Source: Syntrophales bacterium
GTDB lineage: Bacteria > Desulfobacterota > Syntrophia > Syntrophales > UBA8958
Assembly: GCA_026417625.1 (NCBI GenBank)
Contig: JAOACW010000001.1
Location: 124,001 to 188,000, forward strand
Reading direction: 5' to 3'
Length of the DNA: 64,000 nucleotides
Of the stretch, positions 16,728 through 24,628 are shown piece by piece. The translations under genes were made by a program, and so were the position numbers. Under the pieces are notes generated by a model, which ran no database searches, was not told the origin of the DNA, and saw only the letters and a program-made list of their open reading frames with translations. Positions within the stretch are counted from its first letter, which is position 1. The number at the start of each line of letters is the position of its first letter.

Positions 16728-17669
16728 CTAAGATTGCTTGAGAAAGTGCGCGGCTTTTTCAACCTCATACCGACTTCCTATGTAAATCGGACTCCTCTGG
16801 CTGAGGTCTTCCACCGGTATGTCCAGAATTGGTACCAGACCATCTGTAGCAGCTCCACCCGCCTGCTCAATTAGAAATGCCATCGGCTGCAGCTCAAAGA
16901 GAAGTCTCAACTTACCTTTAGGACTGTTTCTCAGCGCGGGATACGTAAAAATCCCCCCGTTCTTTATGAGTATCTGATTGATGTCGGGAACAAAACCACC
17001 ACTGTATCTAAGTTTGTAACCTTCATCTTCCAAAAATTCCACAAACCTAAGATGGGCATCAGTCCATTCCTTCCGCAAACCACCAAGGCTGTAAATATCG
17101 CCTTTCTCCTTAAGTTGGATATTTTCCTGAGACAGAACGTATTCACCCTCCCGGTTAAGCACAAATTCATGAGTTCCCTTACCCGCAGAATAAACCATCG
17201 TTATTAGAGGTCCATATGTGATGTACAGAGCAGCCACCATAGTATCGCGTCCCTTACCTAGCATCGTATCCCTGTGAATACCAATTATGGTTCCGATGGC
17301 AAGGTTCGTGTCCACAAGTGAAGAACCATCAAGAGGATCAGCTGTGATCACATACTTTTCGTGACCCTGTCCTATGGTGATGATCTCGTTGCCCTCTTCG
17401 GAAGCGTACTCTTTAACAAAACCAGAAAACTTAAGCTGATTCCTCAAAATCTCATCGGAGCTTCTATCTAGCGCAAGCTGTTCCTCACCGTAAATATTCT
17501 TAAATCCCGCTAGCTTGCGATTCGCCTCGTGGATCTTTGCAGAAATGTACTTTCCTGTTACAGCAATCTGCCAGATCAACCTCCTAAGATCCTGCTCTAC
17601 CCCCGCCATCCACATATGACGCCTAAGATCTACATAGAACCTCGTATAATCAGAAATACCCTCTCCCAT
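16728..17669 (-). CDS. fbp: Fructose-1,6-bisphosphatase, class I
   Basis: A 313-residue Mg2+-dependent phosphatase of gluconeogenesis. The metal site DPLDGSSLVDTNLAIGT lies near residue 112 and the substrate-binding C-terminal part (NSPKGKLRLLFELQPMAF, EQAGGAATDG) is complete. It is the first gene of an fbp-fba pair, so the two consecutive gluconeogenic steps (triose phosphates to fructose 6-phosphate) are expressed together. Confidence 0.94.
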   Translation of the reverse strand: MGEGISDYTRFYVDLRRHMWMAGVEQDLRRLIWQIAVTGKYISAKIHEANRKLAGFKNIYGEEQLALDRSSDEILRNQLKFSGFVKEYASEEGNEIITIGQGHEKYVITADPLDGSSLVDTNLAIGTIIGIHRDTMLGKGRDTMVAALYITYGPLITMVYSAGKGTHEFVLNREGEYVLSQENIQLKEKGDIYSLGGLRKEWTDAHLRFVEFLEDEGYKLRYSGGFVPDINQILIKNGGIFTYPALRNSPKGKLRLLFELQPMAFLIEQAGGAATDGLVPILDIPVEDLSQRSPIYIGSRYEVEKAAHFLKQS

Positions 17670-17681
17670 GATATCACCTAC

Positions 17682-17708
17682 TTATCTTAACTTTTTTTGT
17701 TAAATAAC
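17682..17708. promoter_or_regulatory. Inverted repeat upstream of fbp
   Basis: TTATCTTAAC (17682-17691) and GTTAAATAAC (17699-17708) form an imperfect palindrome around seven T, 13 bases before the fbp start. It could be a repressor site or a weak hairpin in the 5' leader. No known regulator matches by eye. Confidence 0.3.
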
Positions 17709-17751
17709 AATGATTTATCAGTTTGACAAGGGCATTTTTGAACATAAATCC

Positions 17752-18594
17752 TCACAGTAACACCCCACACAACACCACAACAAAAACCATCGACAACGCT
17801 ATGAGATCCCTCACTGTAATACGAAAGTCATAAAGGCTCGTTCTTTTACCGAGCCCGTAACCCCGGGCATCCATGGTGCGTGCCAGCTCTTCGGCTCGAC
17901 GAAACGCACCTATCATGAGAGGAATTGTAACACGACTGGTTCGTACCACACGCATCTTGAAATCGCCTCCAAAAAAATCCCCACCACGAGACAAATAGGC
18001 CAAGCGCAATCGATTGTATTCATCAACAAACGTCGGAACAAAACGTAAAGCCATGACCACCATGATCGCCAGTTCCTGAACAGGAACCCCAACTCTTCTC
18101 AATGGACCAAGGAGATAATTGAATCCCGTTACAAGTGCTGATAGAGGCGTCGTAACTGTTAGCAAAAACCCTCCGTAAAAGAGTAAAAGATACTGCCAAA
18201 CGACAAAAGTTCCTCTCAATAAACCGTCCCATGTTATCCTAGCTGCTCCAACTGACACGATAGCTTCACCATCTGAAAAAAAGACATGTAGAGAGAAAAT
18301 AATAAGGGCAAAATAGAAAAAAGGTTTCATTGCAGATCCTATCTGAGCGGGATTGAGGCGAGCTAGAAGAGTAATTGCAACAAAAACAACGGTAAGAAGA
18401 GCAAGAACATGCCAGCTACTTTGAAAGGTCACTAAACTAAGAAGAACTGAAGCTACAATCTTTACCCTCGGGTCTACTCTGTGAATGGGCGAACTCCCAG
18501 GCACAAAGATTCCAAAGCCAAAAGTTTTACTTAGCACGTGCGTTCGTAAACCGCGTGCCGAGACTGAATTTTCCAAACCAACCACCCCCGTCAC
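17752..18594 (-). CDS. bioN: Energy-coupling (T) component of biotin ECF transporter, BioN-like
   Basis: A CbiQ/EcfT-family membrane protein of about 280 residues with the typical N-terminus FGFGIFVPGSSPIHRVDPRVKI, several hydrophobic segments, and the coupling-helix region with Ala-Arg-Gly-like motifs (AYLSRGGDF and TMDARGYG) that docks onto the ATPase. It powers the BioY substrate unit. The start is uncertain: GTG at 18594 overlaps the ATPase stop (GTGA), and GTG at 18537 would give the more usual N-terminus. It is the last gene of birA-bioY-bioM-bioN. Confidence 0.85.
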   Translation of the reverse strand: MTGVVGLENSVSARGLRTHVLSKTFGFGIFVPGSSPIHRVDPRVKIVASVLLSLVTFQSSWHVLALLTVVFVAITLLARLNPAQIGSAMKPFFYFALIIFSLHVFFSDGEAIVSVGAARITWDGLLRGTFVVWQYLLLFYGGFLLTVTTPLSALVTGFNYLLGPLRRVGVPVQELAIMVVMALRFVPTFVDEYNRLRLAYLSRGGDFFGGDFKMRVVRTSRVTIPLMIGAFRRAEELARTMDARGYGLGKRTSLYDFRITVRDLIALSMVFVVVLCGVLL

Positions 18595-19418
18595 CGGAAA
18601 TGATCCAGTAACTTTGTTATCTCCTCCAAAACCCCCTCGGTTGTATTGATATCTGTGCGAACTGGAAAACCCAGAGACCTCATACGGCACATCAAATCAA
18701 CCAAGGGTGGAGGCTCAATACGCAAATTAGGACTACTGCACAGAAAATCAAAAACATCCTCTGGTGAACCACAGCATGGGAATCCCCCATAATCCATAAC
18801 CAAAATACGATCAGCCTCCATAAGCTCAGAGACATCATGACTGATATGAATGACGGTAATACCCCTTCGGTGTAAATCCGCGATGAGATTCAATATTCTC
18901 TTCTTACTTGAAGGGTCGAGATAAACAGTGGGTTCATCACACACCAAATACCGCGGTTGCATCGCCAAAACAGCTGCAAAATTTACCAACCTCTTTTCGC
19001 CACCCGATAGAGTATAAGGCATGCGAGAAGCTAAATGGGCTATCCCACACGTTGTGAGAGCCTCGTCCACCCTCCGTTTAATCTCCCGAGGAGGAAAACC
19101 GAGATTCTCCGGTCCAAAGGCGACATCCTCTTCCACCGTTAAACCGATGATCTGAGAATCAGGATTCTGAAACACCATGCCGACTAGACTACGGATCTTT
19201 TTAACAGACACCTGATCATTGGTGTACATTCCATCCACACAAACGGTTCCTCTATGGGGCAGCAATAGCCCATTTAGTAGATAAGCCAGTGTACTCTTAC
19301 CACATCCATTCGGTCCAATAATACCTAGGTACTCTCCTTCAAAGATGGTGAGATTCACATCCCTAAGAATACAAACTTCTGAGCCGTAAGAAAAAGTCAC
19401 ATTTTTTAGCTCAATCAT
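18591..19418 (-). CDS. bioM: ECF transporter ATPase, BioM-like
   Basis: A 275-residue ABC ATPase: Walker A GPNGCGKST near 36-44, Q-loop FQNPDSQIIG, signature LSGGEKR, Walker B YLVCDEPTVYLD and the H-loop His in HISHD. The NPDSQ form of the Q-loop is typical of EcfA/CbiO/BioM. It overlaps bioY by four bases and bioN by four, so the three are translated as a set. Confidence 0.9.
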   Translation of the reverse strand: MIELKNVTFSYGSEVCILRDVNLTIFEGEYLGIIGPNGCGKSTLAYLLNGLLLPHRGTVCVDGMYTNDQVSVKKIRSLVGMVFQNPDSQIIGLTVEEDVAFGPENLGFPPREIKRRVDEALTTCGIAHLASRMPYTLSGGEKRLVNFAAVLAMQPRYLVCDEPTVYLDPSSKKRILNLIADLHRRGITVIHISHDVSELMEADRILVMDYGGFPCCGSPEDVFDFLCSSPNLRIEPPPLVDLMCRMRSLGFPVRTDINTTEGVLEEITKLLDHFR

Positions 19419-19936
19419 ATGACCTTCAGCGATTTCACTTTTTTCGCGATTAAAGCGGCAAGTACGACCTTTATTAACTCACCGGGAATCATGGGTGCAA
19501 GACCAACAGCAATAGTCTTCTGAAAACTCAACTGAGCGACAACCATAAGTTGAAACAGACCAAGCCCATACACAAGAATAAGACCCGTCAAGGCAGAAAA
19601 GACAAACCATTTTACACTTGATTCTTCCCTTAAGGAAACAACATATCCAATAACATAGGCACCACAGACAAAACCGATTAAGTAACCTCCGGTGGGTCCA
19701 AAAAGCACTCCCATACCTGCTTTACCGCCAGCAAAAACTGGCAAACCCATAATACCGAGAAACAAATAAACAAGCTGACTCATAGCCCCCATAGTTTTCC
19801 CAAGGAGCAAACCCGACAAAACAACAAAAAAAGTCTGCATTGTTATGGGAACGGGAGGTAAAGGAATGGATATATATGCCCCAACAGCGGTCAAAGCTCC
19901 AAACATGGCGGCATAAGACATTCCCCTGAGTGTCAC
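19415..19936 (-). CDS. bioY: Biotin-specific S component BioY
   Basis: A 173-residue integral membrane protein with the BioY signature: N-terminal AAMFGALTAVGAYISIPLPP, VPITMQTFFVVLSGLLLG, and the GGKAGMGVLFGPTGGYLIGF glycine-rich loop. It binds biotin with high affinity and is energised by BioM and BioN. It lies 23 bases after birA. Confidence 0.94.
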   Translation of the reverse strand: MTLRGMSYAAMFGALTAVGAYISIPLPPVPITMQTFFVVLSGLLLGKTMGAMSQLVYLFLGIMGLPVFAGGKAGMGVLFGPTGGYLIGFVCGAYVIGYVVSLREESSVKWFVFSALTGLILVYGLGLFQLMVVAQLSFQKTIAVGLAPMIPGELIKVVLAALIAKKVKSLKVI

Positions 19937-19959
19937 CTGACCCTCTCCTCCATCAGACC

Positions 19960-20946
19960 TTACACAAAGGTTAAATCTCCAGCCCAGAGCTGCTGGTATT
20001 GCCCATTGACATCTCTAACTAGGAGACAGCCATTGATGTCTAAATCTTCCACAATACCTTCACTTTGGCCCAGATGCGTCTGCAGACGAACCCGCCGACC
20101 AATTATGTCCGTTTCCATAATGTACAGATGGCGTAAACGTTCAAATCCTTTAACCATCATCTCTGTGTAAAATGCGTCGAAATGATTAATGTAGCTCACA
20201 AGGAGCGGAATTCGGTGAAACACCTTTCCTGTCTCCATCAGAACGCTCGTTGCAGAACAAGAGATATCCTCAGGGAATTCTTCACGGGTCAAATTTACAT
20301 TTAAACCCGCTCCAACTATTATAAACTCCACCGTTTCACTATCGGCGGCTATCTCCGAGAGGACACCGCCAATTTTTCTACCATTTACTAATAGATCATT
20401 AGGCCACTTTATGGTGACACAAAGACCCGTTTCCTTTCTCAATGCCTCTGCAACAGCCAAAGCAGCAAGAATGGATATTCTCGGGGTCTGTGTCGGATGG
20501 ATCAAAGGTCGTAACACTATGGATACATAAATACCCTTCCTCCAGGGGGAAAACCACATCCTTTTTCGCCTCCCACATCCATGGGTCTGCCCCTCCGCTA
20601 CCACCACAGTGCCCTCTGGCGCTCCCTTTCGCGCAAGATCAAACGCCCTTATATTTGTAGAATCCGTTTCTTCAAACCTTACGATACGCTCCTTTCCTAT
20701 GATCTTTGTCTCCAAACCACTCTTTATTTCCAAAGGTAACAAACAATCGGAGACACCATAGAGACGATATCCCTTATTCCTTCTGGCCTCAATGAAATAT
20801 CCATTCTTCCTCAGAGAACTGACCACTTTCCAAACAGCACACCGGCTGACCCCAAGGTTGTTACTTAGCTCATCACCTGAGACCCATAAACCATACCTTT
20901 CCTTCAGCACCCTAAGGATTGCCACTCCACCTTTTTGCCTTTCCAT
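19960..20946 (-). CDS. birA: Bifunctional biotin-[acetyl-CoA-carboxylase] ligase and biotin operon repressor
   Basis: A 328-residue BirA with an N-terminal winged helix-turn-helix (VSGDELSNNLGVSRCAVWKVVSSLR), the central ligase domain (GCGRRKRMWFSPWRKGIY biotinyl-AMP loop and IKWPNDLLVNGRKIGGVL) and the C-terminal SH3-like domain. It charges biotin carboxyl carrier proteins and, as biotinyl-AMP complex, represses biotin genes. Start is the ATG at 20946 (GGTGG just upstream) rather than the ATG five codons earlier. A BirA-type operator lies immediately upstream, so autoregulation of the whole birA-bioYMN unit is expected. Confidence 0.93.
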   Translation of the reverse strand: MERQKGGVAILRVLKERYGLWVSGDELSNNLGVSRCAVWKVVSSLRKNGYFIEARRNKGYRLYGVSDCLLPLEIKSGLETKIIGKERIVRFEETDSTNIRAFDLARKGAPEGTVVVAEGQTHGCGRRKRMWFSPWRKGIYVSIVLRPLIHPTQTPRISILAALAVAEALRKETGLCVTIKWPNDLLVNGRKIGGVLSEIAADSETVEFIIVGAGLNVNLTREEFPEDISCSATSVLMETGKVFHRIPLLVSYINHFDAFYTEMMVKGFERLRHLYIMETDIIGRRVRLQTHLGQSEGIVEDLDINGCLLVRDVNGQYQQLWAGDLTFV

Positions 20947-20987
20947 AATCCACCACCGCATGGGTGCGCATACAAAATAAAAAAAGA

Positions 20988-21020
20988 ATTGTCAACGCTA
21001 TTTTTTTTACGGTTGACAAT
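20988..21020. promoter_or_regulatory. BirA operator upstream of birA-bioYMN
   Basis: A perfect inverted repeat ATTGTCAAC (20988-20996) and GTTGACAAT (21012-21020) separated by 15 bases. Size, arm sequence and spacing agree with the known BirA consensus (TTGTNAAC, N14-16, GTTNACAA). The birA-proximal arm doubles as a minus-strand -35 element TTGACA, so BirA binding would block RNA polymerase. It sits 41 bases from the birA start. Confidence 0.85.
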
Positions 21021-21040
21021 CCTTATTCGATACTATCCCG

Positions 21041-22210
21041 TCAATTGCTGAAAGCCTTTTCTATGCGTTCCATTGCCTCTAAAAGACGGTGATCAGGCAC
21101 CGTAAGAGATATTCTTATGTAACCCTCACCGTATTGACCATAAGCTGTACCTGCGGCAACTACAATAGCCGTTTTATCAAAAAGGAGATTGGTGAATTCC
21201 AGCGATGTCATTTTGGACGGGACAGGCACCCAGAGGTAAAACGTGCCCTTAGGAGGCTCAAAAACTATACCTATTTTTCTCAGTGTTCGTAAAACGATTT
21301 CCCGGCGCTTCCTATAGATCTCCACCATTTTCCCTATAAATTCACTTTCGTCCCGAAGCGCAACAATCGCAGCATATTGAATGGGATTAAAAACCCCAGA
21401 ATCGGTATTTTCCTTAACCTTACTCATAGCTGCAATAAGATCCGCATTTCCACAGGCCATACCAATGCGCCAACCACACATGTTGAAAGGTTTTGAAAGG
21501 GAATTGAGCTCAACCCCCACGTCCTTCGCGCCAGGGATCATGAGAAAACTGAGTCTTTCCTGACCGTCGAAGACAATCTCAGAATATGGATTATCATAGC
21601 ACACCGCAATATCATAATCCCGTGCAAAGGCAATGAGATCCCTGAGAAATTCCCGAGTAGCACATGCACCAGTAGGATTATTGGGATAATTTAGGAAAAA
21701 AGCAGTTGCCTTTCTTGCCACATCAGACGGAATATCTTCTAGCAGGGGAAGATAATTGTTCTTTTCGAATATCGGAACATTGTAAGGTTCACCTTCCCCC
21801 ATAAGAATGCTTGCCCTGTACGCAGGATATCCTGGGTCAGTCATCAGAACTGTCTCTCCCCTATTCACTCGCGCCAGGACAAAATGATGACAACCCTCTT
21901 TAGATCCTATTAAGGCCAATACCTCTGTCTCCGGATTCAACTCTACGCCGTATCTATCACTGTACCAGCGAGACACCATCTGTCGGAATAAAAACATCCC
22001 CTTTTCCTCATCTATGGGATACCTGTGATTCACAGGGTCACGTGCCTGACGGCACAACTCATCAATTACGGCATCTGGAGTAGGTTCAACTGGATCGCCA
22101 ATTGCGAGACTTATGACATCCACCCCTTCTGCCTTCGCTTTAGCGATCTTCTTCCTAAGCTCCATGAAAAGGTAGGGAGGTATCCTGTTCAAACGTTCAG
22201 CAGTACGCAC
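21041..22210 (-). CDS. dapL: LL-diaminopimelate aminotransferase
   Basis: A 389-residue fold-type I PLP aminotransferase that makes LL-diaminopimelate directly from tetrahydrodipicolinate, bypassing the DapD/C/E steps. Visible features: LAIGDPVEPTP, the LNYPNNPTGA substrate loop, and the PLP Lys in SLSKPFNMCGWRIG. The assignment over other class I/II aminotransferases rests on these motifs and on dapF being its immediate neighbour. Found in plants, Chlamydia and many anaerobic bacteria including Desulfobacterota. Confidence 0.9.
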   Translation of the reverse strand: MRTAERLNRIPPYLFMELRKKIAKAKAEGVDVISLAIGDPVEPTPDAVIDELCRQARDPVNHRYPIDEEKGMFLFRQMVSRWYSDRYGVELNPETEVLALIGSKEGCHHFVLARVNRGETVLMTDPGYPAYRASILMGEGEPYNVPIFEKNNYLPLLEDIPSDVARKATAFFLNYPNNPTGACATREFLRDLIAFARDYDIAVCYDNPYSEIVFDGQERLSFLMIPGAKDVGVELNSLSKPFNMCGWRIGMACGNADLIAAMSKVKENTDSGVFNPIQYAAIVALRDESEFIGKMVEIYRKRREIVLRTLRKIGIVFEPPKGTFYLWVPVPSKMTSLEFTNLLFDKTAIVVAAGTAYGQYGEGYIRISLTVPDHRLLEAMERIEKAFSN

Positions 22211-22267
22211 ACATATTCTCCTTTCTATAAAAATTTCGCTGACCTATATATCAAAGTCCATCGAGCG

Positions 22268-23110
22268 TCAACTCCCTGAGCTATACGCCTCCTTCCACAG
22301 TGTGCCTTCACATATCACCCTAGTTTTTCCCTCGAGATAAACCCTTTGAAATATCGAAGGATGAACCCTCTCAAAATAAACCTTAAGAATCTCACCGCTG
22401 CGAACATGGACAGCCACAGGAGATTCAACAAATCCTTTACACGAAGAAATGAGGACGCTCGCCACAGCACCTGTTCCACAAGCTAATGTTTCATCCTCCA
22501 CGCCCCTCTCATAAGTCCTTATCTCAATAGTCCCGCTATCAATCACATTCACAAAATTTGCATTTGTCCCCCCGGGGTGGTAATGCTCATGATAACGGAT
22601 CTTCCGCCCTATTCCACATACGTCGTAATGATCAAGATCCCTCACAAAACATACCACATGGGGCACCCCGGTATTAACGCTATTAACCACCAATTCCTTA
22701 CCATCGAGAGGTAAGACATAATCCGTTTTTAAATCCCTGGGATCAGTCAATCTGATCTTCACAACATCATGCTCCACAAAAGCATCTATAATCCCCGCTT
22801 TAGTCTCAAAAGACATCGCCGCTGGCGCTATTCCCTTCAAATAGGCAAATCGGGCAGCACACCGCCCACCATTACCGCACATTTCTACTTCTGAACCGTC
22901 GGAATTGAAAAACCTCCATGAGAAATGAGCATTTTTAGACCCTTCTATAAGTATCAAACCATCGGCTCCTAGTGAAATTCTCCTCGTACAAACCATCTTT
23001 ACGAAGTCCTCAACTCGCGTGTCACCAAGAGCATCTTCAACTTGGCCGCTCCTATTGTCAATTATGATGAAATCATTACCACTACCACTCATCTTAAAAA
23101 ACTGAAGCAT
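22268..23110 (-). CDS. dapF: Diaminopimelate epimerase
   Basis: A 280-residue cofactor-independent epimerase converting LL- to meso-diaminopimelate. Both catalytic Cys are present, in EMCGNGGRCAARFA and TLACGTGA, and the N-terminal SGNDFIIIDNR is canonical. GGGAGG ribosome site before the ATG; dapL follows after 57 bases. Confidence 0.95.
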   Translation of the reverse strand: MLQFFKMSGSGNDFIIIDNRSGQVEDALGDTRVEDFVKMVCTRRISLGADGLILIEGSKNAHFSWRFFNSDGSEVEMCGNGGRCAARFAYLKGIAPAAMSFETKAGIIDAFVEHDVVKIRLTDPRDLKTDYVLPLDGKELVVNSVNTGVPHVVCFVRDLDHYDVCGIGRKIRYHEHYHPGGTNANFVNVIDSGTIEIRTYERGVEDETLACGTGAVASVLISSCKGFVESPVAVHVRSGEILKVYFERVHPSIFQRVYLEGKTRVICEGTLWKEAYSSGS

Positions 23111-23125
23111 TTGAACCTCCCTGTT

Positions 23126-23725
23126 CTAAGAATTGCTACTCTTCTCAAAAGTAAGATTACCCTTCAACAATAGTTCATCATTCCTCAGTTCCAAGTGAAT
23201 CAGACAAAATTCACCTCTTGCGTTTTTATCCTGAAATTTAACATTAAACACCCTGCAAAGGGGGATGGTTGTGGGATTCAAAAAAGGAACAAGATCAAAA
23301 CTCGAATCATCGAAAACGGGGGCCTTTGCCCGTTTGAAATTCATTATTAACCCGTCCTTTTGATCAGAGATTCTGAGCTCCATAATGACAGAGGCCCTAC
23401 CCTCCGAGGCCGAGATGAAAATTCCACCACCCCGCAACTCGAAATCCACATCTACATGTAAAAATAACGCATTCGGTTCACCAGATGGGGTAATACGTAT
23501 ATTTTCCGGATTAAACAAACGCACCTCATAGGGAACCTCAAAAATTCCGAACAGCTTTAACGTTTTTTTTATTGTTATGGGAAAAGTAGCTCCAACAAAT
23601 GATTCCACAGTTTCTTTGCCAACGCTGATCTCCACAAGCCCAGCTTTCGCCTCGCAAGTAAAAACATACAGAGACAAAAAAACAATAATCACACAAACAC
23701 TGACCAAAACTCCACGTTTACTCAC
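23126..23725 (-). CDS. Exported protein of unknown function
   Basis: A 199-residue protein with a signal peptide or single N-terminal membrane anchor (GVLVSVCVIIVFLSLYVFTC) and an extracytoplasmic beta-rich domain (SFVGATFPITIKKTLKLFG, then alternating hydrophobic strands). The fold may resemble the DUF1439/YceB or other lipid-binding tubular proteins, but this is a guess. The start is GTG at 23725, overlapping the fpg stop (GTGTGA) with GAGGTG upstream; the frame is open further upstream but that part lies inside fpg. Between fpg and dapF in one operon. Confidence 0.7.
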   Translation of the reverse strand: MSKRGVLVSVCVIIVFLSLYVFTCEAKAGLVEISVGKETVESFVGATFPITIKKTLKLFGIFEVPYEVRLFNPENIRITPSGEPNALFLHVDVDFELRGGGIFISASEGRASVIMELRISDQKDGLIMNFKRAKAPVFDDSSFDLVPFLNPTTIPLCRVFNVKFQDKNARGEFCLIHLELRNDELLLKGNLTFEKSSNS

Positions 23726-24501
23726 ACCTGACACCTCGGACAATAAAATGTTCCTCTCCCATCTGCTATTATCTTTTCTATAACAGCACCACAACGAGAA
23801 CAGGGTTTCCCTTCTTTACCATAAACGCGTAATCGATATTGATACAAACCGGGCCTGCCAAAAAGATCACACCAGTCGGCAACAGTTGTCCCACCAAAAC
23901 GTACCGCTTCTCTCAAAATCTCCTCTGTACATCTAGCTAACGTAAACCATTCTTCTTTTGTAACACGACAAACGGCACGTTCGGGATGTATCTGAGCTGC
24001 AAAAAGAATCTCATTCACATATATGTTACCAAGACCAGATACTATCTTTTGATCCATCAAAAATCTCTTTATGGATGACTTTCTTCCTGAAAGCTTTCCC
24101 TCTAGAAAAAGATTGACGATCCTCTCCGGAGGATCTTCAACGGGCGTGGCAAAACCCCAGAAGGGTTCCACCGACAAAGTGGCAAATCGACGCACATCAA
24201 CAAGCGTCAGATAGCCACTATCAAAGGTAATCATCATCCGTGTGTACGGTGATACGAGCTGGAGATGTTTTAGAAATCGCAACGTGCCGGTCATGCGCAG
24301 ATGGATTCTGAGTAGATAACCATTGTCCAGTAAAAAGAGTAAAAACTTTCCTGAACGACTGATTTCCCTTATATAGCGCCCCCTTATCTCTGGTACTGGA
24401 CCAATGAGCTCGTCAAACACATGGACGTCATGAATAAGCCGAAAAAGAACGACCTGTCGTAATTGCCTGCACAATGTCTCTATCTCTGGTAACTCTGGCA
24501 T
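23722..24501 (-). CDS. mutM: Formamidopyrimidine-DNA glycosylase
   Basis: A 259-residue base-excision repair enzyme that removes 8-oxoguanine and formamidopyrimidines and nicks the strand. The N-terminal PELPEIET supplies the catalytic Pro2 and Glu3, which fixes the start at 24501. The beta-turn Lys in SGKFLLF, the H2TH segment SGLGNIYVNEILF and a C-terminal zinc finger (CSRCG ... FYCPRC) are all present. First gene of the fpg-unknown-dapF-dapL unit. Confidence 0.94.
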   Translation of the reverse strand: MPELPEIETLCRQLRQVVLFRLIHDVHVFDELIGPVPEIRGRYIREISRSGKFLLFLLDNGYLLRIHLRMTGTLRFLKHLQLVSPYTRMMITFDSGYLTLVDVRRFATLSVEPFWGFATPVEDPPERIVNLFLEGKLSGRKSSIKRFLMDQKIVSGLGNIYVNEILFAAQIHPERAVCRVTKEEWFTLARCTEEILREAVRFGGTTVADWCDLFGRPGLYQYRLRVYGKEGKPCSRCGAVIEKIIADGRGTFYCPRCQV

Positions 24502-24628
24502 ACTCCTCACTCCTCAATGCAAAGTCACTAAATCGTAGCAACAGTTAATGATATACACGATTCCCCCATTGCGATAACAGATTCATCATGATAGAGCAAA
24601 CACAACTTGTTCGTAAAGGGGTGACGAG

